A stretch of 21,231 bases of DNA from contig JBBQZL010000019.1 in assembly GCA_038207745.1 (NCBI GenBank), positions 1 to 21,231 on the forward strand, read 5' to 3'. The stretch comes from JBBQZL01 sp038207745. Its GTDB lineage: Bacteria > Actinomycetota > Thermoleophilia > Solirubrobacterales > 70-9. The notes beneath the pieces are model-generated. The model had not been told where the DNA came from. It was given only the letters and a program-made list of their open reading frames with translations, and ran no database searches. This document shows positions 1 through 6,901 of the stretch, piece by piece. The position numbers and the translations under genes are program-made. Every line of letters starts with the position of its first letter. Position 1 is the stretch's first letter.

Positions 1-1965
1 CTCAGCTCGCCGACGCTCTCACAAAACCGCCGCTGGTATTTCGGAGTGCGGGGCGGTCGACTCTTCTACAGGCCCAACACCGAGCGGGCCGGTGAGACGG
101 GACCCTGGCGGCATGTTTCCGCGCCCGCCTGCCTCGACGGCGATGTCCAGCAGATATCCGCCGACGATGATGAGCTGGTGGCGCTCAACTCGGGGCGATG
201 GATCTACACGATGGACCAGGCCCTCTCCTCCCCTGATCGGTTCAATTGGACCTCGCGCTGGGGGTTCCCGTTCTGGGGCGGACCCGGGTTCACCGCCCCG
301 GCAGATGCCAAGGCATGGTCGTGGTCGGTCATCTCGCCGCGAGAGTCCAGATACTGGGTCGATCCCGCCGGCAATCGTCAGACGGTCGGCGAGGGCAAGG
401 TTTCCCATGTCTGGAGTCTCAGCCCTGGCGGTCAGAGATTCACGCTCAACGATCCGTGGCTCCCGCGGGACCGAAGCTATGAGATGTGCGGCCCCCGGCG
501 GGGTCGACTCAAGGCGGTCAACTTCCAGACGAGCGGATCGACGATGTTCACGATCGATCGCTTCGGCGACATGTACACCCGGCTCTTCGATTTCGACATT
601 GCCGGGATGGACAATCTCTTCTTCGATTTCTCCTGGGAGGACCAAACGGGCAAGCCCCGCGCGCCGATCCAGCTTCCCGGAGCCAGTTGGGTGCAGCAGC
701 CCAAGGTCCCCGGAAGGATCACCGACCGGATCAGCATCTTCACGATCGGAAGGGGGACCGTTCATCGCATCCTGCGGGTGGAGGGTTGGGGCTCATCCGG
801 CCGGCCGGGCGTCTGGCAGAAGGACTCCGCCGATCTCAGCGGCCCAGGCGCATGGAAGTTCATTTCCACTCCGGGCGCCAGAATTCTCGGCGCGAGGATC
901 GCGAACCCCGCAGCCGACGCGAGCGGTCGCGCCCTTGGCCCCGGCGAGGATTCGCACTACATCCACGTATCCGGCACCGGTGGCGACTGGACGGGCGAGA
1001 TCCCCGACTTCAACAACTATTGCGGCCTGTCCAAGATCCGGATCCAGCTCTCACGCGGCAGGCAGCTGGATCTCGACCTGCACCTGGTTGACAGGATCCG
1101 GACCGATCCACGAGCCCGCGGGCTGGACGACAATCCCCGTCTGATCACCGCGACGATCGAGGTGGGTGACGACGCCCTCCGGGTCGCAAGGCACAACTCC
1201 GAGGCGCAGGCGTTCATTGATCAGTACTTCGGGCAGACGCGCTTCAAGACGTTCGATCTGCTTGCCACCACCTCTGAGGTGAAGATTCTCGGTCTTGGCT
1301 GGACATTCAGCAGCGCTTCGGCGCCTGCGGGTGGCGTTTGCGTCACCGAGTCCGGCTTCCACCGGGCTTCGGTCAAGCCCGTCGGAAAGGGCCTGAGTTT
1401 CCGGTTCCGTGCCCGAACCGAGAGTCCCGTGCTGACGCGTATAAGCCGCGTCGGCACGTTGCAGGAGACCACGAAACCACACCTGGTCAAGAGCTTCTCC
1501 GGGACCAGGTCCTTCTCCTGGCGGGATCGCGCAGGCAGCTTGAATGACGGCTATTACGTGGTCCGGATGAAGACGCTCACGCTCGGGGGCCGAATCGAGA
1601 TCAGACGTTTCGCGCTGAAACGGCGCAATGGTCGTTTTGCTCTGCTTTCGGGATACACGCAACAACAGCGCTGCGAGCTGCTGCGAAACTTTTCACTGTC
1701 GAGCCCCGTGTTTGGTGCGGGCGGCAAGCCCGGAGCCCTTGGCATCGAAGTCAGCTCCGTCGAATCGGCGACTGCGGTTGTGACGATTCGGCATCGAAGG
1801 CGAACGGTCAGACGAATCAGGGTCGGAAAGGTGAATCCCGGAAGACCGCGCGCGCTCCGACTCCCCGCTGGGAAGCTGGAACGGGGGCGCTACGTGGTCG
1901 ATTTGACTCTGACCACGCCTGACGGACGGCTGGAACGGTCCCGGCTCTCGTCGCGCCGGCTGTAG
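1..1965 (+). CDS. Large protein of unknown function, 5'-truncated by the window edge
   Basis: The frame is open from base 1 with no stop before TAG at 1963-1965, giving at least 654 residues. A GTG at 46 is possible, but the sequence upstream of it is equally protein-like (a Trp-Tyr-Phe-Gly stretch), so the true start probably lies outside the window. The N-terminal two thirds are rich in Trp, Gly and Asp and look like a beta-rich extracellular or propeller-like fold; I see no catalytic motif. The last ~90 residues (about 1690-1965) resemble the Ig/FlgD-like beta-sandwich that ends many secreted Thermoleophilia proteins, with a 'F-S-L-S-S-P-V-F' start, alternating Val/Arg strands and a closing S-R-R-L. 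Any signal peptide would be outside the window. No neighbour suggests a function. The coding call is firm, the function is unknown, and a secreted location is only inferred. Confidence 0.75.
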   Translation, partial: LSSPTLSQNRRWYFGVRGGRLFYRPNTERAGETGPWRHVSAPACLDGDVQQISADDDELVALNSGRWIYTMDQALSSPDRFNWTSRWGFPFWGGPGFTAPADAKAWSWSVISPRESRYWVDPAGNRQTVGEGKVSHVWSLSPGGQRFTLNDPWLPRDRSYEMCGPRRGRLKAVNFQTSGSTMFTIDRFGDMYTRLFDFDIAGMDNLFFDFSWEDQTGKPRAPIQLPGASWVQQPKVPGRITDRISIFTIGRGTVHRILRVEGWGSSGRPGVWQKDSADLSGPGAWKFISTPGARILGARIANPAADASGRALGPGEDSHYIHVSGTGGDWTGEIPDFNNYCGLSKIRIQLSRGRQLDLDLHLVDRIRTDPRARGLDDNPRLITATIEVGDDALRVARHNSEAQAFIDQYFGQTRFKTFDLLATTSEVKILGLGWTFSSASAPAGGVCVTESGFHRASVKPVGKGLSFRFRARTESPVLTRISRVGTLQETTKPHLVKSFSGTRSFSWRDRAGSLNDGYYVVRMKTLTLGGRIEIRRFALKRRNGRFALLSGYTQQQRCELLRNFSLSSPVFGAGGKPGALGIEVSSVESATAVVTIRHRRRTVRRIRVGKVNPGRPRALRLPAGKLERGRYVVDLTLTTPDGRLERSRLSSRRL

Positions 1966-2021
1966 GCGAACCTGAGCGCCGTCCGGGTGAGCCGCATCGA
2001 AGCCGCTCGGGAGGCCACCGA

Positions 2022-2037
2022 TTGACTTGTCAGTCAA
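2022..2037. promoter_or_regulatory. Palindromic operator candidate upstream of etfBA
   Basis: The sequence TTGACTTGTCAGTCAA has perfect 6-bp inverted arms (TTGACT/AGTCAA) around a 4-base centre. Size and layout resemble operators of TetR-family repressors, which often control fatty-acid and acyl-CoA metabolism in actinobacteria. It lies 110 bases before the etfB start and just upstream of a -10-like TAAGAT. No regulator gene is visible in the window, so the binding protein is inferred. Confidence 0.45.
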
Positions 2038-2054
2038 CCCTCCTGCCGAGGCGC

Positions 2055-2060
2055 TAAGAT
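2055..2060 (+). promoter_or_regulatory. Possible -10 box for etfBA (TAAGAT)
   Basis: TAAGAT matches the general TAnnnT form of a sigma70-type -10 box and lies 18 bases after the palindrome at 2022-2037. No good -35 sits at 17 bp spacing; the hexamer there is AGTCAA, the right palindrome arm. A bound repressor would block this promoter. The leader to the etfB start would be about 80 nt. Confidence 0.3.
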
Positions 2061-2147
2061 CCCGTTTCGCAACGGACCCATGCCGGTTGTGAATGGCTCA
2101 CCACCGCCCTTCTGGTCCGCACGAGACACCCCCGAAGGAGGCCTGAC

Positions 2148-2939
2148 TTGAAGATCTGCGTCCTGGTCAAAGAGGTACCGGACGCTGCGGTTCAGAAGCG
2201 CATCAATCCAGAGACGATGCGAATCGACCGAAGCGGTGAGAAGAACCTCAATCCATTTGATACCCATGCGATCGAAGAAGCAATGCAGATCAAAGAGGGC
2301 GGAGTGATTCCGGTCGAGGAGGTCGTCGCCGTGACGATGGGCCCCGGCACCGCCGTGCGAGCTCTGCAGAAGGCTGTGGCGCTTGGCGCCGATCGATCCG
2401 TCCATCTCAGCGATGACGCGCTCGAGGGCTCAGATGTCTGCGCCACCGGTTACGCGCTCGCGAAGGTGCTCGAGTCGGAGAATCCCGACCTCGTCCTTCT
2501 CGGGCAGCAGTCCGACGATGGAGAGTGCTACACGATCGGCGCCGTCGTGGCCGACCATCTGAAGATGCCTTCGCTGACCCAGGTGATCAAGATCGACGTG
2601 TCCGATGGCAAGCTTCGCTGTGAGCGTCAGGCCGAGTATGGCTACGACACGGTCGAGGTCGCGCTTCCGGCCGTGATCGCCGTCGGCGACGCGATCAACG
2701 AGCCGCGGTATCCGTCGCTGAAGGCGATCATGGGAGCGAAGAAGAAGCCGCTCGACACCAAGGCGAATGGCGACGTCGGCATCGAGGCCGACCGCGTCGG
2801 CACCATTGGTTCCCGTACAGCAGTCCTCTCCCTCAACCCTCCACCGGCGAAGAAGTCCGGCGAGATAATCGAGGACGAGGACACCAACGAGACGGTCGAA
2901 AAGATCGTCGCGTGGCTCGACGAAAGGAAGCTGATCTAG
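2148..2939 (+). CDS. etfB: Electron transfer flavoprotein, beta subunit
   Basis: The 263-residue protein is the small subunit of the ETF heterodimer, which binds AMP structurally and helps carry electrons from acyl-CoA dehydrogenases. Family features are the N-terminal M-K-I-C-V-L-V-K-E-V-P-D strand, NPFD at 35-38, the G-P-G and L-G-A-D-R nucleotide-fold segment near 64-85, and the C-terminal N-E-P-R-Y-P-S-L-K-A-I-M-G-A-K-K-K-P recognition-loop region near 184-201. Length is normal for the family. The TTG start is supported by a strong Shine-Dalgarno GAAGGAGG at 2134-2141, six bases upstream. The stop directly abuts the ATG of etfA, so the two are translationally coupled. The adjacent quinone oxidoreductase suggests the ordinary beta-oxidation type of ETF rather than an electron-bifurcating one; that is inference. 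Confidence 0.95.
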   Translation: MKICVLVKEVPDAAVQKRINPETMRIDRSGEKNLNPFDTHAIEEAMQIKEGGVIPVEEVVAVTMGPGTAVRALQKAVALGADRSVHLSDDALEGSDVCATGYALAKVLESENPDLVLLGQQSDDGECYTIGAVVADHLKMPSLTQVIKIDVSDGKLRCERQAEYGYDTVEVALPAVIAVGDAINEPRYPSLKAIMGAKKKPLDTKANGDVGIEADRVGTIGSRTAVLSLNPPPAKKSGEIIEDEDTNETVEKIVAWLDERKLI

Positions 2940-3914
2940 ATGCCGGGCATCCTGGTCTACGCCCTGCATGATGATGAGGGCAATTTCAACAAGAACTCGC
3001 TTGGAGCCATTTCAGAGGCAGCCAAGCTGGCCGCCGAAATCGGTGGCGAAGCAGCCGCGGTTGTCGTGGGCGATATCGCCGATGACGCCTGCGCCGCACT
3101 CGGCAATTACGGAGCGGCAAAGGTCTATCGCGCCAAGGATGTTCCGGAGGGACTCGCCCAGCCGATCGTCGATGTGATGGCAAAGGTGATGGCTGACGAC
3201 GGTTACGGATACGCGATCTTCGGTGGCGGTCTGCTCGGATTTGAGATCGGCGCTGGACTGACCGCCCGGCTCGGCGCCGGCGTCACGATGGAGGTGACCG
3301 CGGTCAAGGTGGACGGCGGCAAGCTGATCGCGGAGCGGCCGATCCTCCAGGACTCCCAGATCGCCGATGTCGGCTACGTCTCGGAGCCCGGAATCATCAT
3401 CAGCCGCCTCAATGCCTTCGACATCCGCGAGTCGGGTGGGACGGCAGCGATTGTTGATCTCGACGTCGAGCTATCGGAGTGGTCGACCAGGGCAACGATG
3501 GTCCAGCGCGGCGAGCAGCGCGGCGCCGACGTCAACATCGAGGATGCAGATGTCCTCGTCGGTGGTGGCCGCGGTCTCGGCCAGGCCGAGGGATTCAAGG
3601 CCTGTGAGGAACTCGCAGAGTCGATGGGCGGAGCAGTTGCGGCCACCCGAGCGGTGGTCGATGCCGGTTGGTACCCGTATGCGGCACAGATCGGCCAGAC
3701 GGGCAAGACCGTCGCGCCGAAGCTGTATCTCGCGGTTGGGATTTCCGGAGCGATCCAGCACAAGGTCGGAATGCAGAACTCGGAGAACATCCTGGCGATC
3801 AACAAGGACCCGAACGCGCCGATCTTCGATTTCTCAGACCTCGGTGTGATTGGTGACCTGAACAAGATCATGCCGAAGTTGACCGAGGCCATCAAGGCCA
3901 GGAAGGCAGGCTGA
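2940..3914 (+). CDS. etfA: Electron transfer flavoprotein, alpha subunit
   Basis: The 324-residue large subunit holds the redox-active FAD and passes electrons to ETF:quinone oxidoreductase. The C-terminal FAD domain shows the family signature in order: V-G-G-G-R-G-L-G (about 203-212), G-Q-T-G-K-T-V-A-P-K-L-Y (about 251-262), G-I-S-G-A-I-Q-H-K-V-G-M-Q (about 267-279), then A-I-N-K-D-P-N-A-P-I-F. The N-terminal half is the usual degenerate ETF domain. ATG 2940 begins the base after the etfB stop, with no gap, giving equal expression of the 1:1 heterodimer. Downstream lie 156 bases containing a strong hairpin before the quinone oxidoreductase gene. Confidence 0.95.
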   Translation: MPGILVYALHDDEGNFNKNSLGAISEAAKLAAEIGGEAAAVVVGDIADDACAALGNYGAAKVYRAKDVPEGLAQPIVDVMAKVMADDGYGYAIFGGGLLGFEIGAGLTARLGAGVTMEVTAVKVDGGKLIAERPILQDSQIADVGYVSEPGIIISRLNAFDIRESGGTAAIVDLDVELSEWSTRATMVQRGEQRGADVNIEDADVLVGGGRGLGQAEGFKACEELAESMGGAVAATRAVVDAGWYPYAAQIGQTGKTVAPKLYLAVGISGAIQHKVGMQNSENILAINKDPNAPIFDFSDLGVIGDLNKIMPKLTEAIKARKAG

Positions 3915-3950
3915 ACAGAGGCCGGCCCAATCCAGATCGGTCGGCGATGA

Positions 3951-3997
3951 CGCTGGTCGTTGCAAGTCGGTCAAGGCCGGCGAAGCAACGACCAGCG
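3951..3997. terminator. 13-bp stem-loop between etfA and ETF-QO
   Basis: Bases 3951-3963 (CGCTGGTCGTTGC) are the exact reverse complement of 3985-3997, leaving a 21-base loop. TCGGC (3941-3945) can pair further with GCCGA (3998-4002) across a bulge. No U-tract follows. It may be a partial terminator, an attenuator or an mRNA 3'-end stabiliser that makes etfBA more abundant than the downstream genes. The pairing is seen; the role is inferred. Confidence 0.55.
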
Positions 3998-4070
3998 GCC
4001 GATGATCAGCAGCCAGCAACCAAGCAGCATTGGCAACAAAAGCTTTCAATCCAACCATTGGAGTGACCAG

Positions 4071-5768
4071 ATGCCTCCTGTATCGCCAGACAAGTTTCCT
4101 CCTCCTTTCGATTCGAGCGAGGTGATCGGGACTCCCACGGACCCCGAGGACGAGCGCATCGAAGTTGGCGTAGCGATTGTCGGCGGCGGACCCGCCGGGC
4201 TCGCCTGCGCCAACAAGGTCATGCAACTGCTGGAGAACGAACCGGAGCTGACCGAGAAGCTCGGTGAGGTCCCGGTCGCGGTGATCGAGAAGGGCAAGGT
4301 CCCCGGTGCGCATCTCTGTTCCGGCGCCAACATGCGCCCATCGGCGATGCAGGAGCTCTTTCCCGACCTTGATCCATCCGAGTGGCCGGTCTACGGGGAG
4401 GTCACGAAGGACGCCGTCTACCTGCTGACAAAGCGGGCGGCGCTTCCGCTCAAGCCGATGCCGCCGAACTTCCGCAATCACGGCAACTACGGCGTCTCCG
4501 TTTCCAAACTCGGTCGTTTCCTGGCCGAGAAGGCCGAGGAGGCCGGCGTCTACGTGCTAGCCGAAACCGCCGCCACGAAGCTGCTGGTCGAGGACCGCGT
4601 GGTCAGGGGAGTTCGCTCCGGTGACCGCGGCCGGGGCAAGGATGGGCAGGAGCTCTCGAACTTCGAGCCGGGCTCGGACGTTGTCGCGAAGGCGACAGTC
4701 CTCGCGGAGGGAACACTTGGGCACCTCACCTACGGCGCCCTCGACTTCTTCGATCTCCATGGCCTGGATCCGCAGCGCTGGGAGCTGGGAGTCAAGGAGG
4801 TCTGGGAGGTCGAGGAGCCACTTGACCGTGTGATCCACACGATGGGGTGGCCACTGCGCAAGGGCTCCAAGTACAACGAGTTCGGCGGATCGTTCATCTA
4901 CCCGATGGGCGAGGACAAGATCTGCATCGGCATGGTTGTCGGTCTCGACTACACCGACGCAACCGTCAGTTGCCACGACCAGCTTCAGTTGCTCAAGACG
5001 CACCCCTTCATCAGGAAGATCCTCAAGGGCGGAAAGCGGGTCGGCTGGGGTGCCAAGACGATCCCGTCGGGTGGCTACTTCGCAATGCCGAAGCGCCTCG
5101 CGGTGCCCGGAATGGTGATCGCAGGAGATGCCGCCGGGATGGTCAATGTCGCCGAGCTGAAGGGCATCCACTACGCGATGCACGCCGGCATCTACGCCGC
5201 CGAGACGATCGTGGAAGCGCTCAGGCAGGACTCTGTCAACTTCGAGGCCTACGACGAGAAGGTCCACAACTCGATCATCGAGAAGGATCTCTTCCGGGTC
5301 CGCAACGCACGCCAGCCCTTCGACAAGGGCTTTTTCGTCGGTGGCGCAATCGCCACCACAATGACCGTGACAAAGGGTGTGTTCCCGGGCGGTCATTGGA
5401 AGAGCCACGATGACGCCACCCACGAGATGGAGATCGGCAAGGCGGGCGACATGTATCCCGCGCCCGATAACGAGCTGACCTTCAACAAGCTCGACTCGGT
5501 CTTCCTCTCCGGCAACGCGACTCGCGACGACGCGCCGAATCACATCCGCATCCAGTCACGGGTGGCTCGCGAGATAGCCCAGACCTGGGTCTCGATGTGC
5601 CCGGCGCAGGTCTATGAAATTCCCGAGGACCAGCTCGAAGGCGACTCACCCGAGGTTGACGTTCACGTCACCGCCTCCAACTGCGTCCAGTGTGGCGCGA
5701 TCACCGCAAAGGGCGGTAGGCTGACCCTTCCGGAGGGTGGTGACGGCCCGCTTTACCAGGAGATGTAG
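4071..5768 (+). CDS. Electron transfer flavoprotein:quinone oxidoreductase (ETF-QO/FixC family)
   Basis: The 565-residue FAD enzyme would oxidise reduced ETF and reduce membrane quinone, probably menaquinone in an actinobacterium. The N-terminus has the FAD Rossmann motif V-G-G-G-P-A-G-L-A (about 37-45), followed by an E-K-G-K-V-P-G-A-H-L-C-S-G-A segment. A second FAD contact, G-M-V-I-A-G-D-A-A-G, lies mid-protein. The C-terminus is the ferredoxin-like domain with C510 (CPAQVYE), C538 and C541. The fourth canonical cysteine is Ile544, so the 4Fe-4S site is incomplete. I chose ATG 4071, preceded by TTGGAG (4058-4063); the frame is open upstream to 3960, but that stretch holds the hairpin and looks non-coding. 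The stop abuts the next gene. Confidence 0.93.
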   Translation: MPPVSPDKFPPPFDSSEVIGTPTDPEDERIEVGVAIVGGGPAGLACANKVMQLLENEPELTEKLGEVPVAVIEKGKVPGAHLCSGANMRPSAMQELFPDLDPSEWPVYGEVTKDAVYLLTKRAALPLKPMPPNFRNHGNYGVSVSKLGRFLAEKAEEAGVYVLAETAATKLLVEDRVVRGVRSGDRGRGKDGQELSNFEPGSDVVAKATVLAEGTLGHLTYGALDFFDLHGLDPQRWELGVKEVWEVEEPLDRVIHTMGWPLRKGSKYNEFGGSFIYPMGEDKICIGMVVGLDYTDATVSCHDQLQLLKTHPFIRKILKGGKRVGWGAKTIPSGGYFAMPKRLAVPGMVIAGDAAGMVNVAELKGIHYAMHAGIYAAETIVEALRQDSVNFEAYDEKVHNSIIEKDLFRVRNARQPFDKGFFVGGAIATTMTVTKGVFPGGHWKSHDDATHEMEIGKAGDMYPAPDNELTFNKLDSVFLSGNATRDDAPNHIRIQSRVAREIAQTWVSMCPAQVYEIPEDQLEGDSPEVDVHVTASNCVQCGAITAKGGRLTLPEGGDGPLYQEM

Positions 5769-6188
5769 ATGGCTCCGATTCCAGACGATGTGCGACCCCT
5801 GATCGAAGGCACCAACTTCGTTCACGTCGCGACCGTGATGCCCGATGGCTCTCCCGCTTCGGTGGCTGTCTGGTTTGGAATCGATCCCGATGACCGGGAT
5901 CGGCTCGAGATCTACACCCAGGAGGTCAGCCGCAAGGCGCAGAACCTGCTCCGGGATCCACGCCTCGCGATGTCGGTTGTCGACATGGCTGACCCCTACC
6001 GGACAGCAAGACTCCGCGGCAAGGTTGTCGAGATCCTTCGCGGAGACGAGGGTCAGGCAGTGGGGGACCGGCTTGCCCGGAAATACACCGGCGAGGACTT
6101 CCCATTCCGCGGTCCGCAGCCGATCGGCTTCAAGGTCGAGGTGACGAGTGCGGCGCTGATGGAGTTGCCCTTCCGGTACGAGAGCTGA
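5769..6188 (+). CDS. PPOX-class (pyridoxamine-phosphate-oxidase fold) F420/flavin oxidoreductase
   Basis: The 139-residue protein has the split-barrel flavin-binding fold. It opens with 'L-I-E-G-T-N-F-V-H-V-A-T-V-M-P-D-G-S-P', the typical first strands, followed by V-A-V-W-F and then R-K-A-Q-N-L-L-R-D-P-R-L-A-M-S-V-V-D. A late strand reads Y-R-T-A-R-L-R-G-K-V. These match the small actinobacterial PPOX proteins often annotated as F420-dependent; F420 versus FMN or haem cannot be settled by eye. ATG 5769 directly follows the ETF-QO stop, so the two are probably one transcript and translationally coupled. Substrate is unknown. Confidence 0.8.
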   Translation: MAPIPDDVRPLIEGTNFVHVATVMPDGSPASVAVWFGIDPDDRDRLEIYTQEVSRKAQNLLRDPRLAMSVVDMADPYRTARLRGKVVEILRGDEGQAVGDRLARKYTGEDFPFRGPQPIGFKVEVTSAALMELPFRYES

Positions 6189-6206
6189 GTCGAGCGCGCA
6201 GTCTGA

Positions 6207-6232
6207 CGCAGGCGCGTCGCGTCGCGCCTGCT
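6207..6232. terminator. GC-rich bidirectional hairpin terminator
   Basis: Bases 6207-6216 (AGCAGGCGCG, reading 6207 as the A-T closing position with 6232) pair with 6223-6232 around a 6-base loop; the core GCAGGCGCG/CGCGCCTGC is perfect. It lies between the convergent PPOX gene (ends 6188) and the minus-strand small gene, whose stop codon (6231-6233) it overlaps. There is no U-tract on either strand. Its position at a convergent junction supports a terminator for both. Confidence 0.55.
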
Positions 6233-6512
6233 ATGCGGCTTGGTCAATCGACGATTGGCCCTGCACCCATGTGGGGGGCCCGATCGCGTCGGCGCCTGCC
6301 GAAGGCGCCGGGCGTTGCCGCTGAACCTGCTCGACCCAGGTCGGCGGGCCGAGGCCGTCAGCTTCGTCGGCGGCCGGCGACCCCAGGTCTGAGTCGTAGC
6401 CCCGTTTGGACGCAAGCACCGTCCACTCGTTGCATGCCGACAGGGCCTCATTCAGGCCACGGGCCATGTTGCTCTTGAACGGCGACTGCTCAGGAAAACC
6501 ATCGATGCGCAT
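6231..6512 (-). CDS. Small unknown protein with two GPPTWV motifs
   Basis: The 93-residue protein matches nothing I recognise. The start is ATG at 6512, with Shine-Dalgarno GAGAGGAG five bases before it (minus strand, 6518-6525); an in-frame GTG at 6539 would extend it by nine residues but would swallow that site. Residues 1-45 are mixed and probably folded or helical (N-E-A-L-S-A-C-N-E-W-T-V-L near 21-33), with a single Cys27. The C-terminal half is Pro/Ala/Gln-rich and holds A-D-G-L-GPPTWV-E (51-61) and A-D-A-I-GPPTWV-Q (74-84), 23 residues apart. The two copies use different synonymous codons at all five degenerate positions, strong evidence for selection on the peptide. There is no signal peptide or membrane segment. 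It stands alone, convergent to the PPOX gene and divergent from rpmE. It could be a linear-motif ligand or a multi-core peptide precursor; the function is unknown. Confidence 0.75.
   Translation of the reverse strand: MRIDGFPEQSPFKSNMARGLNEALSACNEWTVLASKRGYDSDLGSPAADEADGLGPPTWVEQVQRQRPAPSAGADAIGPPTWVQGQSSIDQAA
6264..6350 (-). repeat. Two degenerate in-frame repeats encoding GPPTWV
   Basis: Copy 1 is at 6333-6350 and copy 2 at 6264-6281 (minus strand). The codons are GGC CCG CCG ACC TGG GTC versus GGG CCC CCC ACA TGG GTG: five third-position differences, none changing the amino acid, and TGG has no synonym. Similarity extends to A-D-[GA]-[LI] before and [EQ] after each copy. Confidence 0.85.
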
Positions 6513-6602
6513 CTGGGCTCCTCTCTCCTCGGTACCCACGTGCTGCTTGAGACAAGCATCTCCGCAGCGTCGGACGTCTAAATGCCAATTGGACGACCCC
6601 GC

Positions 6603-6608
6603 TAGACT
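6603..6608 (+). promoter_or_regulatory. -10 box for a probably leaderless rpmE mRNA
   Basis: TAGACT ends eight bases before the rpmE ATG, and the bases between are pyrimidine-rich (TTCCTCCT) with no Shine-Dalgarno. Transcription would begin at or within a base or two of the ATG. No convincing -35 is seen at 17-18 bp spacing. Confidence 0.45.
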
Positions 6609-6616
6609 TTCCTCCT

Positions 6617-6832
6617 ATGAAGACCGAAATCCATCCCGAGTACGTGCTCGCGAACGTGCACTGTTCTTGCGGCAATCAGTTCTACACCCGCTCCACGAAG
6701 GACGATCTCCACGTCGAGATCTGCTCGGCATGCCACCCGTTCTACACAGGCAAGCAGAAGCTTGTCGACACTGGCGGCCGTGTTGAGCGCTTCCAGCGCC
6801 GCGCCGCCAAGCGCGATCGGTCGGGAGAGTAG
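6617..6832 (+). CDS. rpmE: 50S ribosomal protein L31
   Basis: The 71-residue protein is a large-subunit ribosomal component. It begins M-K-T-E-I-H-P-E-Y and has the four zinc ligands of the C+ (zinc-containing) L31 form: C16 and C18 (H-C-S-C-G) and C36 and C39 (C-S-A-C-H-P-F-Y-T-G-K-Q-K). The C-terminus G-G-R-V-E-R-F-Q-R-R is standard. The gene opens the translation block prfA-prmC-tsaC, as in Mycobacterium. A -10-like box just upstream and the lack of a ribosome-binding site point to leaderless translation. The zinc-containing form implies a possible zinc-free paralogue elsewhere, not seen here. Confidence 0.97.
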   Translation: MKTEIHPEYVLANVHCSCGNQFYTRSTKDDLHVEICSACHPFYTGKQKLVDTGGRVERFQRRAAKRDRSGE

Positions 6833-6901
6833 AAAGCTGATGCAGCGGGGGAGCACAGGACACGGGTTCCTCACTGCCCTGCGAAGCCTGAGAACGACGC
6901 C

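Noticed and set aside
92..1144. 350-codon plus-strand frame overlapping the large unknown protein
   Set aside because: It is Ser/Arg/Pro-rich in the manner of a frame-shifted GC-rich gene; the frame running from base 1 has balanced composition and better codon use.
1966..2147. Search for a tRNA, riboswitch or terminator between the first gene and etfB
   Set aside because: Apart from the palindrome, the -10-like box and the etfB ribosome-binding site I see no cloverleaf, conserved aptamer or strong stem.
3960..4070. In-frame upstream extension of ETF-QO
   Set aside because: It holds half of the 13-bp hairpin and a Ser/Gln-rich unlikely peptide; ATG 4071 has a proper ribosome-binding site.
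6589..6594. TTGGAC as a -35 box for rpmE
   Set aside because: Only eight bases separate it from the TAGACT -10 box.
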